A stretch of 64,000 bases of DNA from Micromonospora ferruginea (GCF_013694245.2 NZ_CP059322.2:6579001-6643000), one strand, 5' to 3'; positions 27,144 through 37,797 are shown, counted from the stretch's first letter. The notes: generated from the letters alone by a model not told the origin. Numbers and translations are program-made.

Positions 27144-28232
27144 ATGAGCAGTGAGCGCCTGGCCGCCCTCCTCGACGAGTACGCCGAGCTGGAGAAGCGG
27201 CTGGCCGACCCGGCCATCCACGCCGACCAGGGCACCGCCCGGCGGGTCGGCCGGCGGTACGCCGAACTGGTCCCGCTGCACAAGGCGGCCGGCGAGTTGG
27301 AGCAGGCCCGCGCCGACCTGGTCGCCGCCCGCGAGCTGGCCGCCGAGGACGCCTCGTTCGCCGCCGAGGCGGACACTCTCGCGGCCACCCTGCCGGGGCT
27401 GGAGGAGCGGCTCGCCGAGCTGCTCATCCCGCGTGACCCGCACGACGCCAAGGACGTGATCGTCGAGATCAAGGCCGGCGAGGGCGGCGAGGAGTCGGCC
27501 CTGTTCGCCGGCGACCTGCTGCGCATGTACACCCGGTACGCCGAGCGGCGGGGCTGGACCACCGAGGTCATCGACGCCCAGGACTCCGACCTCGGCGGGG
27601 TGAAGGACGTCTCCCTGGCGATCAAGACCAAGGGCGTGCCCGACGGCGGCAACGGGGTCTGGTCCCGGCTCAAGTGGGAGGGCGGCGTGCACCGGGTGCA
27701 GCGCGTGCCGGTGACCGAGTCGCAGGGCCGGATCCACACCAGCGCGGCCGGCGTGCTGGTGCTGCCCGAGGCGGAGGACGTGGACGTCACCATCGACCCG
27801 AACGAGCTGCGGATCGACGTGTTCCGCTCGTCCGGGCCCGGCGGCCAGTCGGTCAACACCACCGACTCGGCGGTCCGGATCACCCACGTGCCGACCGGCA
27901 TCGTGGTGTCCTGCCAGAACGAGAAGTCGCAGCTCCAGAACCGCGAGCAGGCGATGCGGATCCTGCGTGCCCGGCTGCTCGCCGCGGCCCAGGAGCAGGC
28001 CGACGCGGCCGCCTCGGACGCCCGCAAGGCGCAGGTCCGCACCGTGGACCGGTCGGAGCGGATCCGCACCTACAACTTCCCGCAGAACCGGATCACCGAC
28101 CACCGGATCGGCTACACCGCGTACAACCTCGACCTGGCGCTCGCCGGCGAGCTGGACGGGGTGCTCGACGCGCTGGCCGAGGCGGACCGGGCAGCGCGGC
28201 TGGCCGGCGGGACCGAGCTGTTCCGCCGCTGA
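27144..28232 (+). CDS. prfA: Peptide chain release factor 1
   Basis: The 362-residue factor recognises UAA and UAG. The codon-recognition tripeptide is PVT (in RVPVTESQGRIHTS, near residue 190), and the catalytic GGQ lies in RSSGPGGQSVNTTDSAVR (near 233). The class (PxT, not SPF) marks it as RF1. The ATG follows GAAGGAG. The methyltransferase gene prmC, which modifies the GGQ, is separated from it by an inverted GGDEF gene. Confidence 0.97.
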   Translation: MSSERLAALLDEYAELEKRLADPAIHADQGTARRVGRRYAELVPLHKAAGELEQARADLVAARELAAEDASFAAEADTLAATLPGLEERLAELLIPRDPHDAKDVIVEIKAGEGGEESALFAGDLLRMYTRYAERRGWTTEVIDAQDSDLGGVKDVSLAIKTKGVPDGGNGVWSRLKWEGGVHRVQRVPVTESQGRIHTSAAGVLVLPEAEDVDVTIDPNELRIDVFRSSGPGGQSVNTTDSAVRITHVPTGIVVSCQNEKSQLQNREQAMRILRARLLAAAQEQADAAASDARKAQVRTVDRSERIRTYNFPQNRITDHRIGYTAYNLDLALAGELDGVLDALAEADRAARLAGGTELFRR

Positions 28233-28240
28233 CCGCTGGG

Positions 28241-28299
28241 GTGTTAAGCGGGGGCCCCGCCTCTACCAAAAGCGTTAAGCGGGGGCCCCGCCTTACACC
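28241..28299. terminator. Repeat element R3, bidirectional terminator
   Basis: Two direct copies of GTTAAGCGGGGGCCCCGCC are separated by CTCTACCAAAA. Each copy contains the palindrome GCGGGGGCCCCGC. The element fills the gap between prfA and the converging GGDEF gene. Confidence 0.7.
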
Positions 28300-29853
28300 T
28301 CAGCTCGCGCGGAGGCGGTCCTTCGCGCGCAGCATCTCCCGGTCGGCCAGCTCGAACGCGGCGCCGAGCGCCTCCCGGACGCTGATCGTGGTGCTGCCGT
28401 CGACCTCGGCGAAGCCGATGGTCACCCCGACCGGGGTGCCCGGCACCAGCGACTCCCAGTCCTCGGTGCGCACGGCCGCCTCGATCCGCCGGGCCACCTC
28501 GACCGCCTCCGACATGCCGGTGTCGGGCAGCACCACCACGAACTCGTCGCCGCCGTAGCGGGCCACGAAGTCGCCCCGCCGCATCACCCGGTTGATCACG
28601 CCGGCCACCCGTTGCAGCACCAGGTCGCCGGAGTGGTGCCCGTGGCGGGTGTTGACCGCCTTGAAGCCGTCCAGGTCGCAGACGCCGATCACCACCCGCT
28701 CGCCCCGCGACACCACCGCGCCGAGGTAGCGCTCCAGCCGGCGCCGGTTGGGCAGCCCGGTGAGCGGGTCGGTGAGCGCCTCGCCCTCGTACCGGGCGGC
28801 CTCGCGGCGCATCTCCTCGTGGTCGATCCGGGCGGCGATGCCGTCGATGTAGACGTCGCGCAGCCGGTCGCTGCGCCGCGCGGCGAGCCGGAACGCGTGC
28901 CGGTCCGCGCGGTGCGCGCCGGCATGGTCGCCGGCCCGGGCGAGTGCGATGCTGCGCAGCCGGGGCGCCTCGGCCGCGCCCAGCGTCTCGTCGGAGACCC
29001 GGATCGCGTCCAGCCGGGTGACCGCCTCGATCGGCCGTCCGGCGGCGACCGCCAGGCAGACCTGGCCGAGCTGGCGCAGGTCGCGGGCGCGGGCGCTGTC
29101 CCCGCCGTGGCCGAGCAGCCGGTTCGGGTCGGCGTCCCCGGCCGACTCCACCCGGTCGCCGAGCGCGGCCCGCCGGGCGGCAGCGTACCCATAGGCGGCC
29201 AGGCTGCTGGGCCGGATGTTGCCGGCCCGCCCGCCGCGCAGGAACCGGGCCAGGTCGCCGGCCACGTCCCGCAGCACCCGCAGGCAGCCGTCGCTGTCGC
29301 CGTTGTGGTCCAGCGCCACCGCGTTGCGCAGCCGGATGCCCGGCGCGGCGAACGTCTCCTCGGGGATGCCGGCGCTCAGCCCCACCTCGCGGGCCCGCTC
29401 GATCGCGCCGAGCGCGTGGCCGTGGAAGCTGAGGTAGGAGTAGGCCATCGCCAGGTCGTGCCAGCCCCAGGCGGTGTCCCGGTCCGGGGTGTCGTCGGCG
29501 CCCAGCGCGCGGGCGGCGCGGACCAGGTGCATGACGCACCTGTCGAGCGCGCCCTGGTGGTGGGCGGCGAGCGCGGCCAGCGCGTTGAGGTGCCCGTGCA
29601 GATAGGGCTCGGCCAGGTCGCGCACGGCGGCGGAGGCGTCCTCGACGGCCCGGGTGAACTCGGCGGTTCGACCGAGATTGATCAGCGCGGACAGGCGCTG
29701 CACCAGCGCGTCGGCCCGGGCGTAGGGGTCGGCGGTGGTGCGGATCACGCGCTCCAGCAGGACACACGCCTCCGCGGAGCGGCTGGCCTCCTGCAACGCG
29801 CGCGCGCTCCGAAGGGCGTCAACCTGGTCCTCGACCTGGTCGAGCCAGCCCAC
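28300..29853 (-). CDS. TPR-like sensor with GGDEF diguanylate cyclase domain
   Basis: The 517-residue cytosolic protein has an Ala-rich helical N-terminal region of about 340 residues resembling tetratricopeptide repeats. A GGDEF domain follows (about 345-510) with LTDPLTGLPNRR and an intact active site ARYGGDEFVVVL. An RxxD inhibitory-site motif (RRGD) lies five residues before it, so it should make cyclic di-GMP and be product-inhibited. The GTG is preceded by GGGAGG. It is encoded against prfA and prmC and converges on prfA at R3. Confidence 0.88.
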   Translation of the reverse strand: MGWLDQVEDQVDALRSARALQEASRSAEACVLLERVIRTTADPYARADALVQRLSALINLGRTAEFTRAVEDASAAVRDLAEPYLHGHLNALAALAAHHQGALDRCVMHLVRAARALGADDTPDRDTAWGWHDLAMAYSYLSFHGHALGAIERAREVGLSAGIPEETFAAPGIRLRNAVALDHNGDSDGCLRVLRDVAGDLARFLRGGRAGNIRPSSLAAYGYAAARRAALGDRVESAGDADPNRLLGHGGDSARARDLRQLGQVCLAVAAGRPIEAVTRLDAIRVSDETLGAAEAPRLRSIALARAGDHAGAHRADRHAFRLAARRSDRLRDVYIDGIAARIDHEEMRREAARYEGEALTDPLTGLPNRRRLERYLGAVVSRGERVVIGVCDLDGFKAVNTRHGHHSGDLVLQRVAGVINRVMRRGDFVARYGGDEFVVVLPDTGMSEAVEVARRIEAAVRTEDWESLVPGTPVGVTIGFAEVDGSTTISVREALGAAFELADREMLRAKDRLRAS

Positions 29854-29914
29854 TCGCGACCTCCCTGCCGTGTGCGCCCGGACGCACCCGCTCGTGTGGC
29901 GACCCGCGACGCTT

Positions 29915-29920
29915 CATGAT
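29915..29920 (+). promoter_or_regulatory. prmC -10 element, leaderless
   Basis: CATGAT lies six bases before the GTG of prmC in a locally AT-rich stretch with no ribosome site. The first base departs from the TANNNT consensus. Confidence 0.4.
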
Positions 29921-29926
29921 TATTGC

Positions 29927-30874
29927 GTGAGCACACTCCCGCAACACCCGTCCGAAGGGACAGAACGCGAACGTGCCTCGGTGGTGGTCGCCCGCACGGC
30001 CCGGGCGCTGGCCTCCGCCGGTGTCGAGTCGCCCCGGGCGGAGGCCGAGCAACTGGCGGCGTACGTGCTCCAGGTGCCGCGCGGCCGGCTGGCGCTGGCC
30101 GACGGGTTCACCCCGGCGCAGCGCGACCGCCTCGACGCGCTGGTCGGCCGGCGGGTGGCCCGGGAGCCGTTGCAGCACCTGACCGGCACGGCCGGCTTCC
30201 GGCACCTGGAACTGGCGGTCGGTCCCGGGGTGTTCGTGCCGAGGCCGGAGACCGAGCTGCTGGCCGGCTGGGGGATCGACGTGGCCCGCCGGCTCGCCGC
30301 GCCGCTCGTGGTCGACCTGTGCAGCGGCTCCGGCGCGATCGCGCTCGCGGTCGCCCAGGAGGTGCCGGCGGCCCGGGTGGTGGCGGTGGAACGGTCCCCG
30401 GCCGCACTGGCCTGGCTGCGCCGCAACGCCGCCGCGCGGGCCGACGCGGGGGACCGGCCGGTCGAGGTGGTCGTCGCCGACGTCACCGGCCCGGAGCTGC
30501 TGGCCGAGCTGGCCGGCCGGGTCGACGTGCTGCTCTGCAACCCGCCGTACGTGCCCCGGTCGGTGACCGTGCCGCCGGAGGTGGCCGGTCACGACCCCGA
30601 CGAGGCGGTGTTCGGCGGCGCGGACGGGCTGGACGTGATCCGGCCGGTGGTGGCGCGGGCCGCGACGCTGCTGCGGCCGGGCGGGGTGATCGGCGTCGAG
30701 CACGACGACACGCACGCCGGCGCGGTGCCGGCGGTGTTCTCCGCCGACGGCCGCTACGAGCGGGTCGAGGAGCACCGGGACCTGACCGGGCGGCCCCGGT
30801 GGGCGAGCGCGTCCCGGCGGGCGGACGGCCGTTCCGCCGACCCCGCCCCGGCGTGGCAGACTGACTCCTCGTGA
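29927..30874 (+). CDS. prmC: Release factor glutamine methyltransferase
   Basis: The 315-residue SAM-dependent enzyme methylates the GGQ glutamine of release factors. VVDLCSGSGAIALA (near residue 128) is the SAM loop, and LLCNPPYVPRSV carries the NPPY substrate motif. The C-terminal 25 residues are variable. It overlaps the next gene by four bases (GTGA), so the two are translated together. Confidence 0.94.
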   Translation: MSTLPQHPSEGTERERASVVVARTARALASAGVESPRAEAEQLAAYVLQVPRGRLALADGFTPAQRDRLDALVGRRVAREPLQHLTGTAGFRHLELAVGPGVFVPRPETELLAGWGIDVARRLAAPLVVDLCSGSGAIALAVAQEVPAARVVAVERSPAALAWLRRNAAARADAGDRPVEVVVADVTGPELLAELAGRVDVLLCNPPYVPRSVTVPPEVAGHDPDEAVFGGADGLDVIRPVVARAATLLRPGGVIGVEHDDTHAGAVPAVFSADGRYERVEEHRDLTGRPRWASASRRADGRSADPAPAWQTDSS

Positions 30875-31518
30875 TGCTCTACGACTGTCGGTCGCCCGCC
30901 GACCGGGACCGCGGCATCGCCGCTGCCATCGAGGCCGTCAAGAACGGCGAACTCGTCGTCCTGCCGACCGACACGGTCTACGGCATCGGGGCGGACGCCT
31001 TCACCCCGTACGCGGTGAAGGCCCTCGCCGACACCAAGGGTGGCGCCCGGCAGGCGCCCCCGGTGCTGATCGGCTCCCGGCACACGCTCGACGGCCTGGT
31101 CTTCTCGCTGCCGCAGGCGGCCCGCGACCTGGTCGAGGCGTTCTGGCCGGGCGCGCTGACCATCGTGGTGGAGCACTCGCCGAGCCTGGCCTGGGACCTG
31201 GGCGACACCAGCGGCACGGTGGCGGTGCGGATGCCGTTGCACCCGGTCGCGCTGGAGGTGCTGCGGGAGACCGGGCCGATGGCGGTGGCCTCGGCCAACA
31301 AGATCGGCCAGCCGGCCGCGCTGACCGCCGAGGAGGCCCGCGACCAGCTCGGCTACGGCGTCCGGGCCTACCTGGAGGCCGGGCCGGCGGTGGACCCGGT
31401 GCCGAGCACCATCGTCGACGTGACCGGTGAGGTGCCGCGGGTGCTGCGGCAGGGCGCGGTGACGTTGGCGAAGCTGCGCGAGGTGGCGCCGGGCATCCTC
31501 GACGAGCGGGGGTTCTGA
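30871..31518 (+). CDS. L-threonylcarbamoyladenylate synthase (Sua5/YrdC)
   Basis: The 215-residue YrdC-type enzyme makes threonylcarbamoyl-AMP for the t6A37 modification of tRNA. The N-terminal LVVLPTDTVYGIGADAF and SANKIGQPAALTAEEA motifs are present. No C-terminal Sua5 domain is attached, so it is the short TsaC-like form. GTG 30871 overlaps the prmC stop; ATG 30874 is an alternative. It is followed directly by the phosphatase gene. Confidence 0.93.
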   Translation: MMLYDCRSPADRDRGIAAAIEAVKNGELVVLPTDTVYGIGADAFTPYAVKALADTKGGARQAPPVLIGSRHTLDGLVFSLPQAARDLVEAFWPGALTIVVEHSPSLAWDLGDTSGTVAVRMPLHPVALEVLRETGPMAVASANKIGQPAALTAEEARDQLGYGVRAYLEAGPAVDPVPSTIVDVTGEVPRVLRQGAVTLAKLREVAPGILDERGF

Positions 31519-32130
31519 GTGCCGCCGTTCACCGTCCTGCACGTCTGCATGGGAAACATCTGCCGGTCGCCGATGGCCGAGCGGCTGCTGCTGCTCGCCG
31601 TCCGGGAGCGGCTGGCCCGCCTCGACGTCGACCCGGCCGGCTCGGACGCGCTGGTGCACAGCCACAGCGCCGGCACCGGCGGGTGGCACGCCGGTGAGGA
31701 GATGAACCCGCCGGCGGCGCGGCAGGTCACCGCGCGCGGGGGCGAGGTGACCGGGTTCGCCGCGCGTCGGCTGCGCTCGGACCTGATCGACGCCGCCGAC
31801 CTGGTGCTCACCGCCACCGCCGACCAGCAGGAGTACGTGGTGGCGTTGCGGCCGGACGCCGCCGGGCGCACGTTCGTGCTGGGGGAGTTCGGGCGGCTGC
31901 TCGGCGCGCTGGACCGGTCCGCGCTGCCGCCGGGGGAGCCGACGCCGGAGGCGGTGCACGCCCGCGGCGTCGCGCTGGTGGCGGCCGCCGAGGCGGCCCG
32001 GCAGGGCGCCTCCGCGCTGCCCACGGACGACCTGGACGACCCGTGGGGCCGGGGCGACCAGTGCTTCGGCCGGGTGGCCGACGAGATCGAGGAGACGGTC
32101 CAGCCGCTGGCCGCCGTGCTGCTGCCCTGA
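31519..32130 (+). CDS. Low-molecular-weight protein tyrosine phosphatase
   Basis: The 203-residue protein has the LMW-PTP P-loop CMGNICRS at residues 10-17 (Cys nucleophile, Arg) and the general-acid motif DDPWGRGD near residue 175. The family removes phosphate from tyrosines and often controls exopolysaccharide export or envelope enzymes. It begins immediately after the Sua5 stop and completes the prmC-sua5-phosphatase operon, which is also seen in Streptomyces. No cognate tyrosine kinase is in the window. Confidence 0.9.
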   Translation: MPPFTVLHVCMGNICRSPMAERLLLLAVRERLARLDVDPAGSDALVHSHSAGTGGWHAGEEMNPPAARQVTARGGEVTGFAARRLRSDLIDAADLVLTATADQQEYVVALRPDAAGRTFVLGEFGRLLGALDRSALPPGEPTPEAVHARGVALVAAAEAARQGASALPTDDLDDPWGRGDQCFGRVADEIEETVQPLAAVLLP

Positions 32131-32242
32131 CGTTCATCCTTTCTCGCGAACTTCCTGCGCATTTCCCCGAAGCTGTCGGCTAAAGGGGCGAATCCGGTCA
32201 TTCTTGACGGGTCCGTACGGCCGGCTCCTGCGGGGAGAGCTG

Positions 32243-34354
32243 ATGAACCGCGCCCATCTCGACAAGCTGTTCACCGTTCTGCTCGCCGGCGTGCTCGCCG
32301 GGCTGGCCCTGGCCGCCGCCGCGCTGCCGGCCGCGCTGGTCTTCGGGCTGGGCGTGAAGAACCTGATGCCGTACACCGAGCTGCCGGAGGCGCTGAAGGC
32401 GCCGCAGCCGGCGCAGCGCTCGAACCTGTACGCCAACGACGGCCGCACCCTGGTCACCTCGTTCTACGTCGAGGACCGGGTGGACGTGCCGGTCGGCGAG
32501 GTCGCGCCGGTGATGCGCGACGCGATCGTGGCCGCCGAGGACGCGCGCTTCTACGAGCACCACGGCGTCGACGTGCGCGGCGTGGTGCGGGCGCTGACCG
32601 CCAACCGCAAGGAGGGCACCCGGCAGGGCGCCTCCACGCTGACCATGCAGTACGTGCGCAACGCGCTGGCCGGCGACCCCCGGCTGACCGAGCAGCAACG
32701 GGCCGCCGCCACCGAGATCACCGCCGGCCGCAAGATCCGCGAGATGCGGTACGCGCTGACGCTGGAACGGCGGATCGGCAAGGACGAGATCCTCGGGCGC
32801 TACCTGAACATCGCCTACTTCGGCGCCGGCGCGTACGGCATCGCCGCCGCCAGCAAGCGCTACTTCTCCACCACCCCGGACCGGCTCACGCTCGGCCAGG
32901 CGGCCATGCTCGCCGGGCTGGTGCGGGCGCCGGACCACGACGACCCGATCAACGGCGACTCCGGCGCGGCGCTGGACCGTCGCGCGTACGTGCTGGACCG
33001 GATGGCGGAGACCGGCCGGGTGAGCGCGGCGGACGCGGCGGCGGCGAAGGCCACGCCGTTGAACCTGAAGCCCAGCGCCACCCCGAACGACTGCGCCGCG
33101 GTGCCCGCCGGCCACAACGACTGGGGCTTCTTCTGCGACTGGTTCACCCAGTGGTGGAACGCCCAGCCGGCGTTCGGCCAGACCGTCGACGAGCGGCAGC
33201 GCACGCTGCGCCGCGGCGGCTGGTCGATCGTCTCCTCACTGGACCCGGACGTGCAGGCCAAGGCGAGCGAGCAGGTGCGGACGATCTACCCGGAGACGAT
33301 CCCGCGGGCCGCGCCGACCGCCGTGGTGCAGCCCGGCACCGGGCGGGTGCTCGCGATGGCCGTGAACCGCGCGTACGGGGTCGGCGGGAACCCGGCCGGG
33401 CAGCAGAACTACCCGAACACGGTGAACCAGCTCGTGGCCGGGGGCGGCGGCATCACCGGCTACCAGGCCGGCTCGACGTTCAAGCTGTTCGCCCTGCTGG
33501 CCGCGTTGGAGGCCGGGATGCCGCTGGACACCGAGTTCGACGCGCCCCGGGTCTACGTCACCAAGTACCCGATCGACGGCGGTCCGGCCAGTTGCGGCGG
33601 CCGGTGGTGCCCGGCGAACGCCAACACCTACTGGATGGACGGCGACCGGGACATGTGGGACGCGTTCGGCCGCTCGGTGAACACCTACTTCGCCTGGCTG
33701 ACCGAGCGGGTCGGCGCGGACCGGGTGGTCGAGATGGCCGAGCGGCTGGGCATCGTGTTCCGCGCCCCGCAGGACGCGAAGATGGCCCACGACGGGGCGG
33801 CGAGCTGGGGGCCGTTCACCCTCGGGGTCTCCGCCACCACGCCGCTGGACCTGGCCAACGCGTACGCCACGGTGGCCGCCGAGGGCACCTGGTGCCGGCC
33901 CACCCCGGTCACCTCGATCACGGACGCGACCGGCCGGCGGGTGGCCGCCGGTGACACCGACTGCCGGCAGGTGCTCGACACCGAGGTGGCCCGCGCGGCG
34001 GCCGACGCCAGCCGCTGCCCGGTGGGCGACCAGACGATGTACCGGCGCTGCGCCGGCGGCACGGCCGAGGAACTGGCCCCCGGCCTGCGCCGGCCGCTGG
34101 GCGGCAAGACCGGCAGCTCGGAGCGGAACGCCACGGAGACGGTGGTGGCGTTCACCCCGCAGCTCGCCGTGGCGACCATCGCGGCGAACCCGGACGACCC
34201 CCGCGACGCGGTCGGCGGGGGCGTGCAGAAGCGGCAGATCCCGGCCGTCGGGCGGATCCTCGCCTGGGCGCTGCGCGATCAGCCGGTACGCGACTTCGTC
34301 CCGCCCGGCGAGGCGGTCGCCTTCCAGCACACCAGCCCGCGCACCGGCAACTGA
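32243..34354 (+). CDS. Class A penicillin-binding protein
   Basis: The protein of about 703 residues has a short cytoplasmic tail, one membrane helix (about 10-40), and a GT51 glycosyltransferase domain with AAEDARFYEHHGVD (catalytic Glu) and GASTLTMQYVRN. A transpeptidase domain follows with STFK (near 415), SVN (near 480) and KTGSS (near 625). It polymerises and cross-links peptidoglycan at the outer membrane face. The ATG at 32243 follows GGGGAGAG; an upstream in-frame ATG at 32204 lacks one. It ends at R4. Confidence 0.93.
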   Translation: MNRAHLDKLFTVLLAGVLAGLALAAAALPAALVFGLGVKNLMPYTELPEALKAPQPAQRSNLYANDGRTLVTSFYVEDRVDVPVGEVAPVMRDAIVAAEDARFYEHHGVDVRGVVRALTANRKEGTRQGASTLTMQYVRNALAGDPRLTEQQRAAATEITAGRKIREMRYALTLERRIGKDEILGRYLNIAYFGAGAYGIAAASKRYFSTTPDRLTLGQAAMLAGLVRAPDHDDPINGDSGAALDRRAYVLDRMAETGRVSAADAAAAKATPLNLKPSATPNDCAAVPAGHNDWGFFCDWFTQWWNAQPAFGQTVDERQRTLRRGGWSIVSSLDPDVQAKASEQVRTIYPETIPRAAPTAVVQPGTGRVLAMAVNRAYGVGGNPAGQQNYPNTVNQLVAGGGGITGYQAGSTFKLFALLAALEAGMPLDTEFDAPRVYVTKYPIDGGPASCGGRWCPANANTYWMDGDRDMWDAFGRSVNTYFAWLTERVGADRVVEMAERLGIVFRAPQDAKMAHDGAASWGPFTLGVSATTPLDLANAYATVAAEGTWCRPTPVTSITDATGRRVAAGDTDCRQVLDTEVARAAADASRCPVGDQTMYRRCAGGTAEELAPGLRRPLGGKTGSSERNATETVVAFTPQLAVATIAANPDDPRDAVGGGVQKRQIPAVGRILAWALRDQPVRDFVPPGEAVAFQHTSPRTGN

Positions 34355-34361
34355 GCTGATT

Positions 34362-34407
34362 GGCGGGGCCCCTTCCTATCGCCCAGGCGATAGGAAGGGG
34401 CCCCGCC
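34362..34407. terminator. Repeat element R4, long perfect hairpin
   Basis: Two 22-nt arms (GGCGGGGCCCCTTCCTATCGCC and complement in two parts) are separated by only CA, giving a 21-bp stem with a CCAG loop. It shares GGCGGGGCCCCTTCCTAT with R5 and separates the converging PBP and SDR genes. Confidence 0.85.
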
Positions 34408-35874
34408 TTACCCCGTCGGGTGTTCGGCGCCGCGGGCGATGTTGCGGGCCATGCCGCCGAAGACGACCGCGTGGAACGGGGCGACCGAGGCCCAGTAGAG
34501 GTGGCCGGGGAGCCCGTGCGGGAGGAAGACGGCGCGCTGCACGTAGCGGCTGTGGCCGGCCCCGGCCGGCTCGGCGCGCATCTCCAGCCAGGCCCGGCCG
34601 GGCACCCGCATCTCGGCGCGCAGCCGCAGCAGCTCGCCCGGCACGATCTCCTCGACCCGCCAGAAGTCCAGCGCCTCGCCGACCTGGAGCCGGTGCGGGT
34701 CGCGCCGGCCCCGGCGCAGCCCCACGCCGCCGACCAGCCGGTCCAGCCAGCCGCGCACCGACCAGGCCAGCGGGAACGAATACCAGCCGTGCTCGCCGCC
34801 GACGCCCTCGATGACCCGCCACAACGCGGCCGGCGGCGCACCGACGGCCTGCTCCCGCACGTCGGTGTAGGCGGTGCCGCCGGACCAGTCCGGGTCCGAC
34901 GGCAGCGGCTCGGCCGGCGCGTCCGGCCCGCTGGCGTTCGACCAGCGCGTCTCGACCTGCGCGTCGCGCACCTTGGTCAGCGCCAGCCCGACCGCCTGGT
35001 CGAAGCCGGTCAGTCCCTCCGGCGGGTCGGGCACGTACCGGGCGATGTCGTGCTCGTGTGCCACCGCCTCGTGGATCAGGCTCTCCACCAGCGGCCGGGC
35101 GATCGCGTTCGGCACCGGGGTGATCAGGCCGACCCAGTGCGAGGAGAGCCCCGGGGTGAGCGGGCGCACCGGCAGGATGATCCGCGGCCGTAGCCCGGCC
35201 ACCCGGGCGTAGCGCTGCATCATCTGCGCGAACGTCAGCACGTCCGGGCCGGCGATGTCGAAGCCGCGGTTCACCTCCGCGGGCAGGTGCGCGCAGCCGG
35301 CCAGGTAGCGCAGCACGTCGCGGACCGCGATCGGCTGGATCCGGTTGCGCACCCAGCGCGGGGTGACCATCGCCGGCAGCCGCTCGGTCAGGTAGCGCAG
35401 CATCTCGAACGAGGCCGAGCCGGACCCGATGATCACCGCCGCCCGCAGCACCGCGGTCGGCACGCCGCTGTCGAGCAGGATCCGGGCCACCTCCGCGCGC
35501 GAGCGCAGGTGCGCCGAGGGCAGGCCGTTCCGTTCCGCCGGCTCCGGCCCACCCAGGTAGACGATCCGGCGTACGCCCGCGGCGCGGGCCGCCTCGGCGA
35601 AGTTCGTCGCGGCCTCCCGGTCGGCCGCCTCGAAGCCGCGCTGGCCCAGCGAGTGGACCAGGTAGTAGGCGACGTCCACGCCCTCGAACGCGGCCGGCAA
35701 CGTCTCCGGCCGGCGCAGGTCGCCCTCGACGATCTCGGCCTCGGCGGCCCAGGGCACGTCGCGCAGCCGCCCGGCCTTGCGGGCCAGGCAGCGCACCGTG
35801 TGCCCCTCGGTCAGGAGCCGGGGCGCGAGGCGCCCGCCGATGTAGCCGGTGGCACCGGTGACGAGGCATCTCAC
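34408..35874 (-). CDS. NAD(P)-binding SDR with C-terminal DUF2867 domain
   Basis: The 488-residue protein has an N-terminal Rossmann domain with VTGATGYIGGRLAPRLL of the atypical SDR type (about 1-300). A C-terminal DUF2867 domain follows (about 330-480), with WRVIEGVGGEHGWYSFPLAW and FHAVVFGGMARNI. The combination is widespread in actinomycetes and resembles YcjA/YbjT-like reductases, but the reaction is unknown. It is divergent from glyA. A CACACT hexamer at 35882-35887, seven bases before the GTG, suggests a leaderless message. Confidence 0.85.
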   Translation of the reverse strand: MRCLVTGATGYIGGRLAPRLLTEGHTVRCLARKAGRLRDVPWAAEAEIVEGDLRRPETLPAAFEGVDVAYYLVHSLGQRGFEAADREAATNFAEAARAAGVRRIVYLGGPEPAERNGLPSAHLRSRAEVARILLDSGVPTAVLRAAVIIGSGSASFEMLRYLTERLPAMVTPRWVRNRIQPIAVRDVLRYLAGCAHLPAEVNRGFDIAGPDVLTFAQMMQRYARVAGLRPRIILPVRPLTPGLSSHWVGLITPVPNAIARPLVESLIHEAVAHEHDIARYVPDPPEGLTGFDQAVGLALTKVRDAQVETRWSNASGPDAPAEPLPSDPDWSGGTAYTDVREQAVGAPPAALWRVIEGVGGEHGWYSFPLAWSVRGWLDRLVGGVGLRRGRRDPHRLQVGEALDFWRVEEIVPGELLRLRAEMRVPGRAWLEMRAEPAGAGHSRYVQRAVFLPHGLPGHLYWASVAPFHAVVFGGMARNIARGAEHPTG

Positions 35875-35881
35875 GGGCTCC

Positions 35882-35901
35882 AGTGTGCGGCTCCGTAGAC
35901 T
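35882..35901. promoter_or_regulatory. Divergent -10 elements of the SDR gene and glyA
   Basis: On the minus strand CACACT (35882-35887) lies seven bases before the SDR start. On the plus strand TAGACT (35896-35901) lies eight bases before the glyA GTG. Only 35 bp separate the two start codons, so both promoters must reach into the opposite gene. Confidence 0.5.
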
Positions 35902-35909
35902 CCTTCGCT

Positions 35910-37191
<1,282 letters not shown>

Positions 37192-37199
<8 letters not shown>

Positions 37200-37623
37200 G
37201 TCGGGGGCGCGCGCGGCGGAGGCGGTCGCGGACCGCGGCTGGCGACTGCGTCACCTGCCGGTGCTGCTGGCCGCGGTGGCGGTGCTGGCCGCGCTGGCGG
37301 CGGTGGCCGGCGGGGTGTGGCGTGGCGCGGACGGCGCGCTCGGCGCGGCGGCCGGGGTGGCCGTCACGGCGGCCAGCTACACGCTGACCACGGTGGTGCT
37401 GGCCTGGGCCGACGCCCGGGATCCGCAGCTCGTGCTGCCGTTCGGGCTGGGCCTCTACGTCGCCAAGATGACCGCGCTCGGCGGGGTGATGGTGCTGGTC
37501 GCCTCGACCGGGTGGCCGGGGCTGATCCCGTTCTGCCTGGGTGTCGCGGCGGGCGTCGTGGTCTGGACCGGCGTGCACATCTGGTGGCTGGCGACCGTCC
37601 ACGCGCGACGGGTGCGCGGCTGA
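37192..37623 (+). CDS. AtpI-like membrane protein
   Basis: The 143-residue protein has four hydrophobic helices (about 24-42, 47-68, 77-97 and 105-128) and a basic tail. It occupies the position of the AtpI/UncI-like protein that precedes the ATP synthase genes in Mycobacterium and Streptomyces. AtpI helps c-ring assembly or magnesium handling in some bacteria. The GTG overlaps the end of glyA by eight bases. Confidence 0.75.
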
Positions 37624-37731
37624 CGCGTCCCACCCTTCGGGCGACGCGCCGGAGTGTCCGCGATCGGTCATTCTCTCAGTGGCGGGGGAGGAGTACGGTG
37701 CCTCCAGACGACTTCGCCCGCCCGTGTCCCA

Positions 37732-37787
37732 CACAACCAGGTTGTGCGGGGGGTGAGGCACAACCTCTTCTGCTCGACTGATATCGT
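37732..37787 (+). promoter_or_regulatory. atp operon promoter region with CACAACC sites
   Basis: CACAACC-A-GGTTGTG at 37732-37746 is a perfect palindrome with a 1-bp centre, and a third CACAACC half-site lies at 37759-37765. TATCGT at 37782-37787 is a good -10 element 10 bp before the AtpZ start. The palindrome lies where a regulator could block or activate the promoter. No known regulator was matched. Confidence 0.5.
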
Positions 37788-37797
37788 TCGCCCCGTC

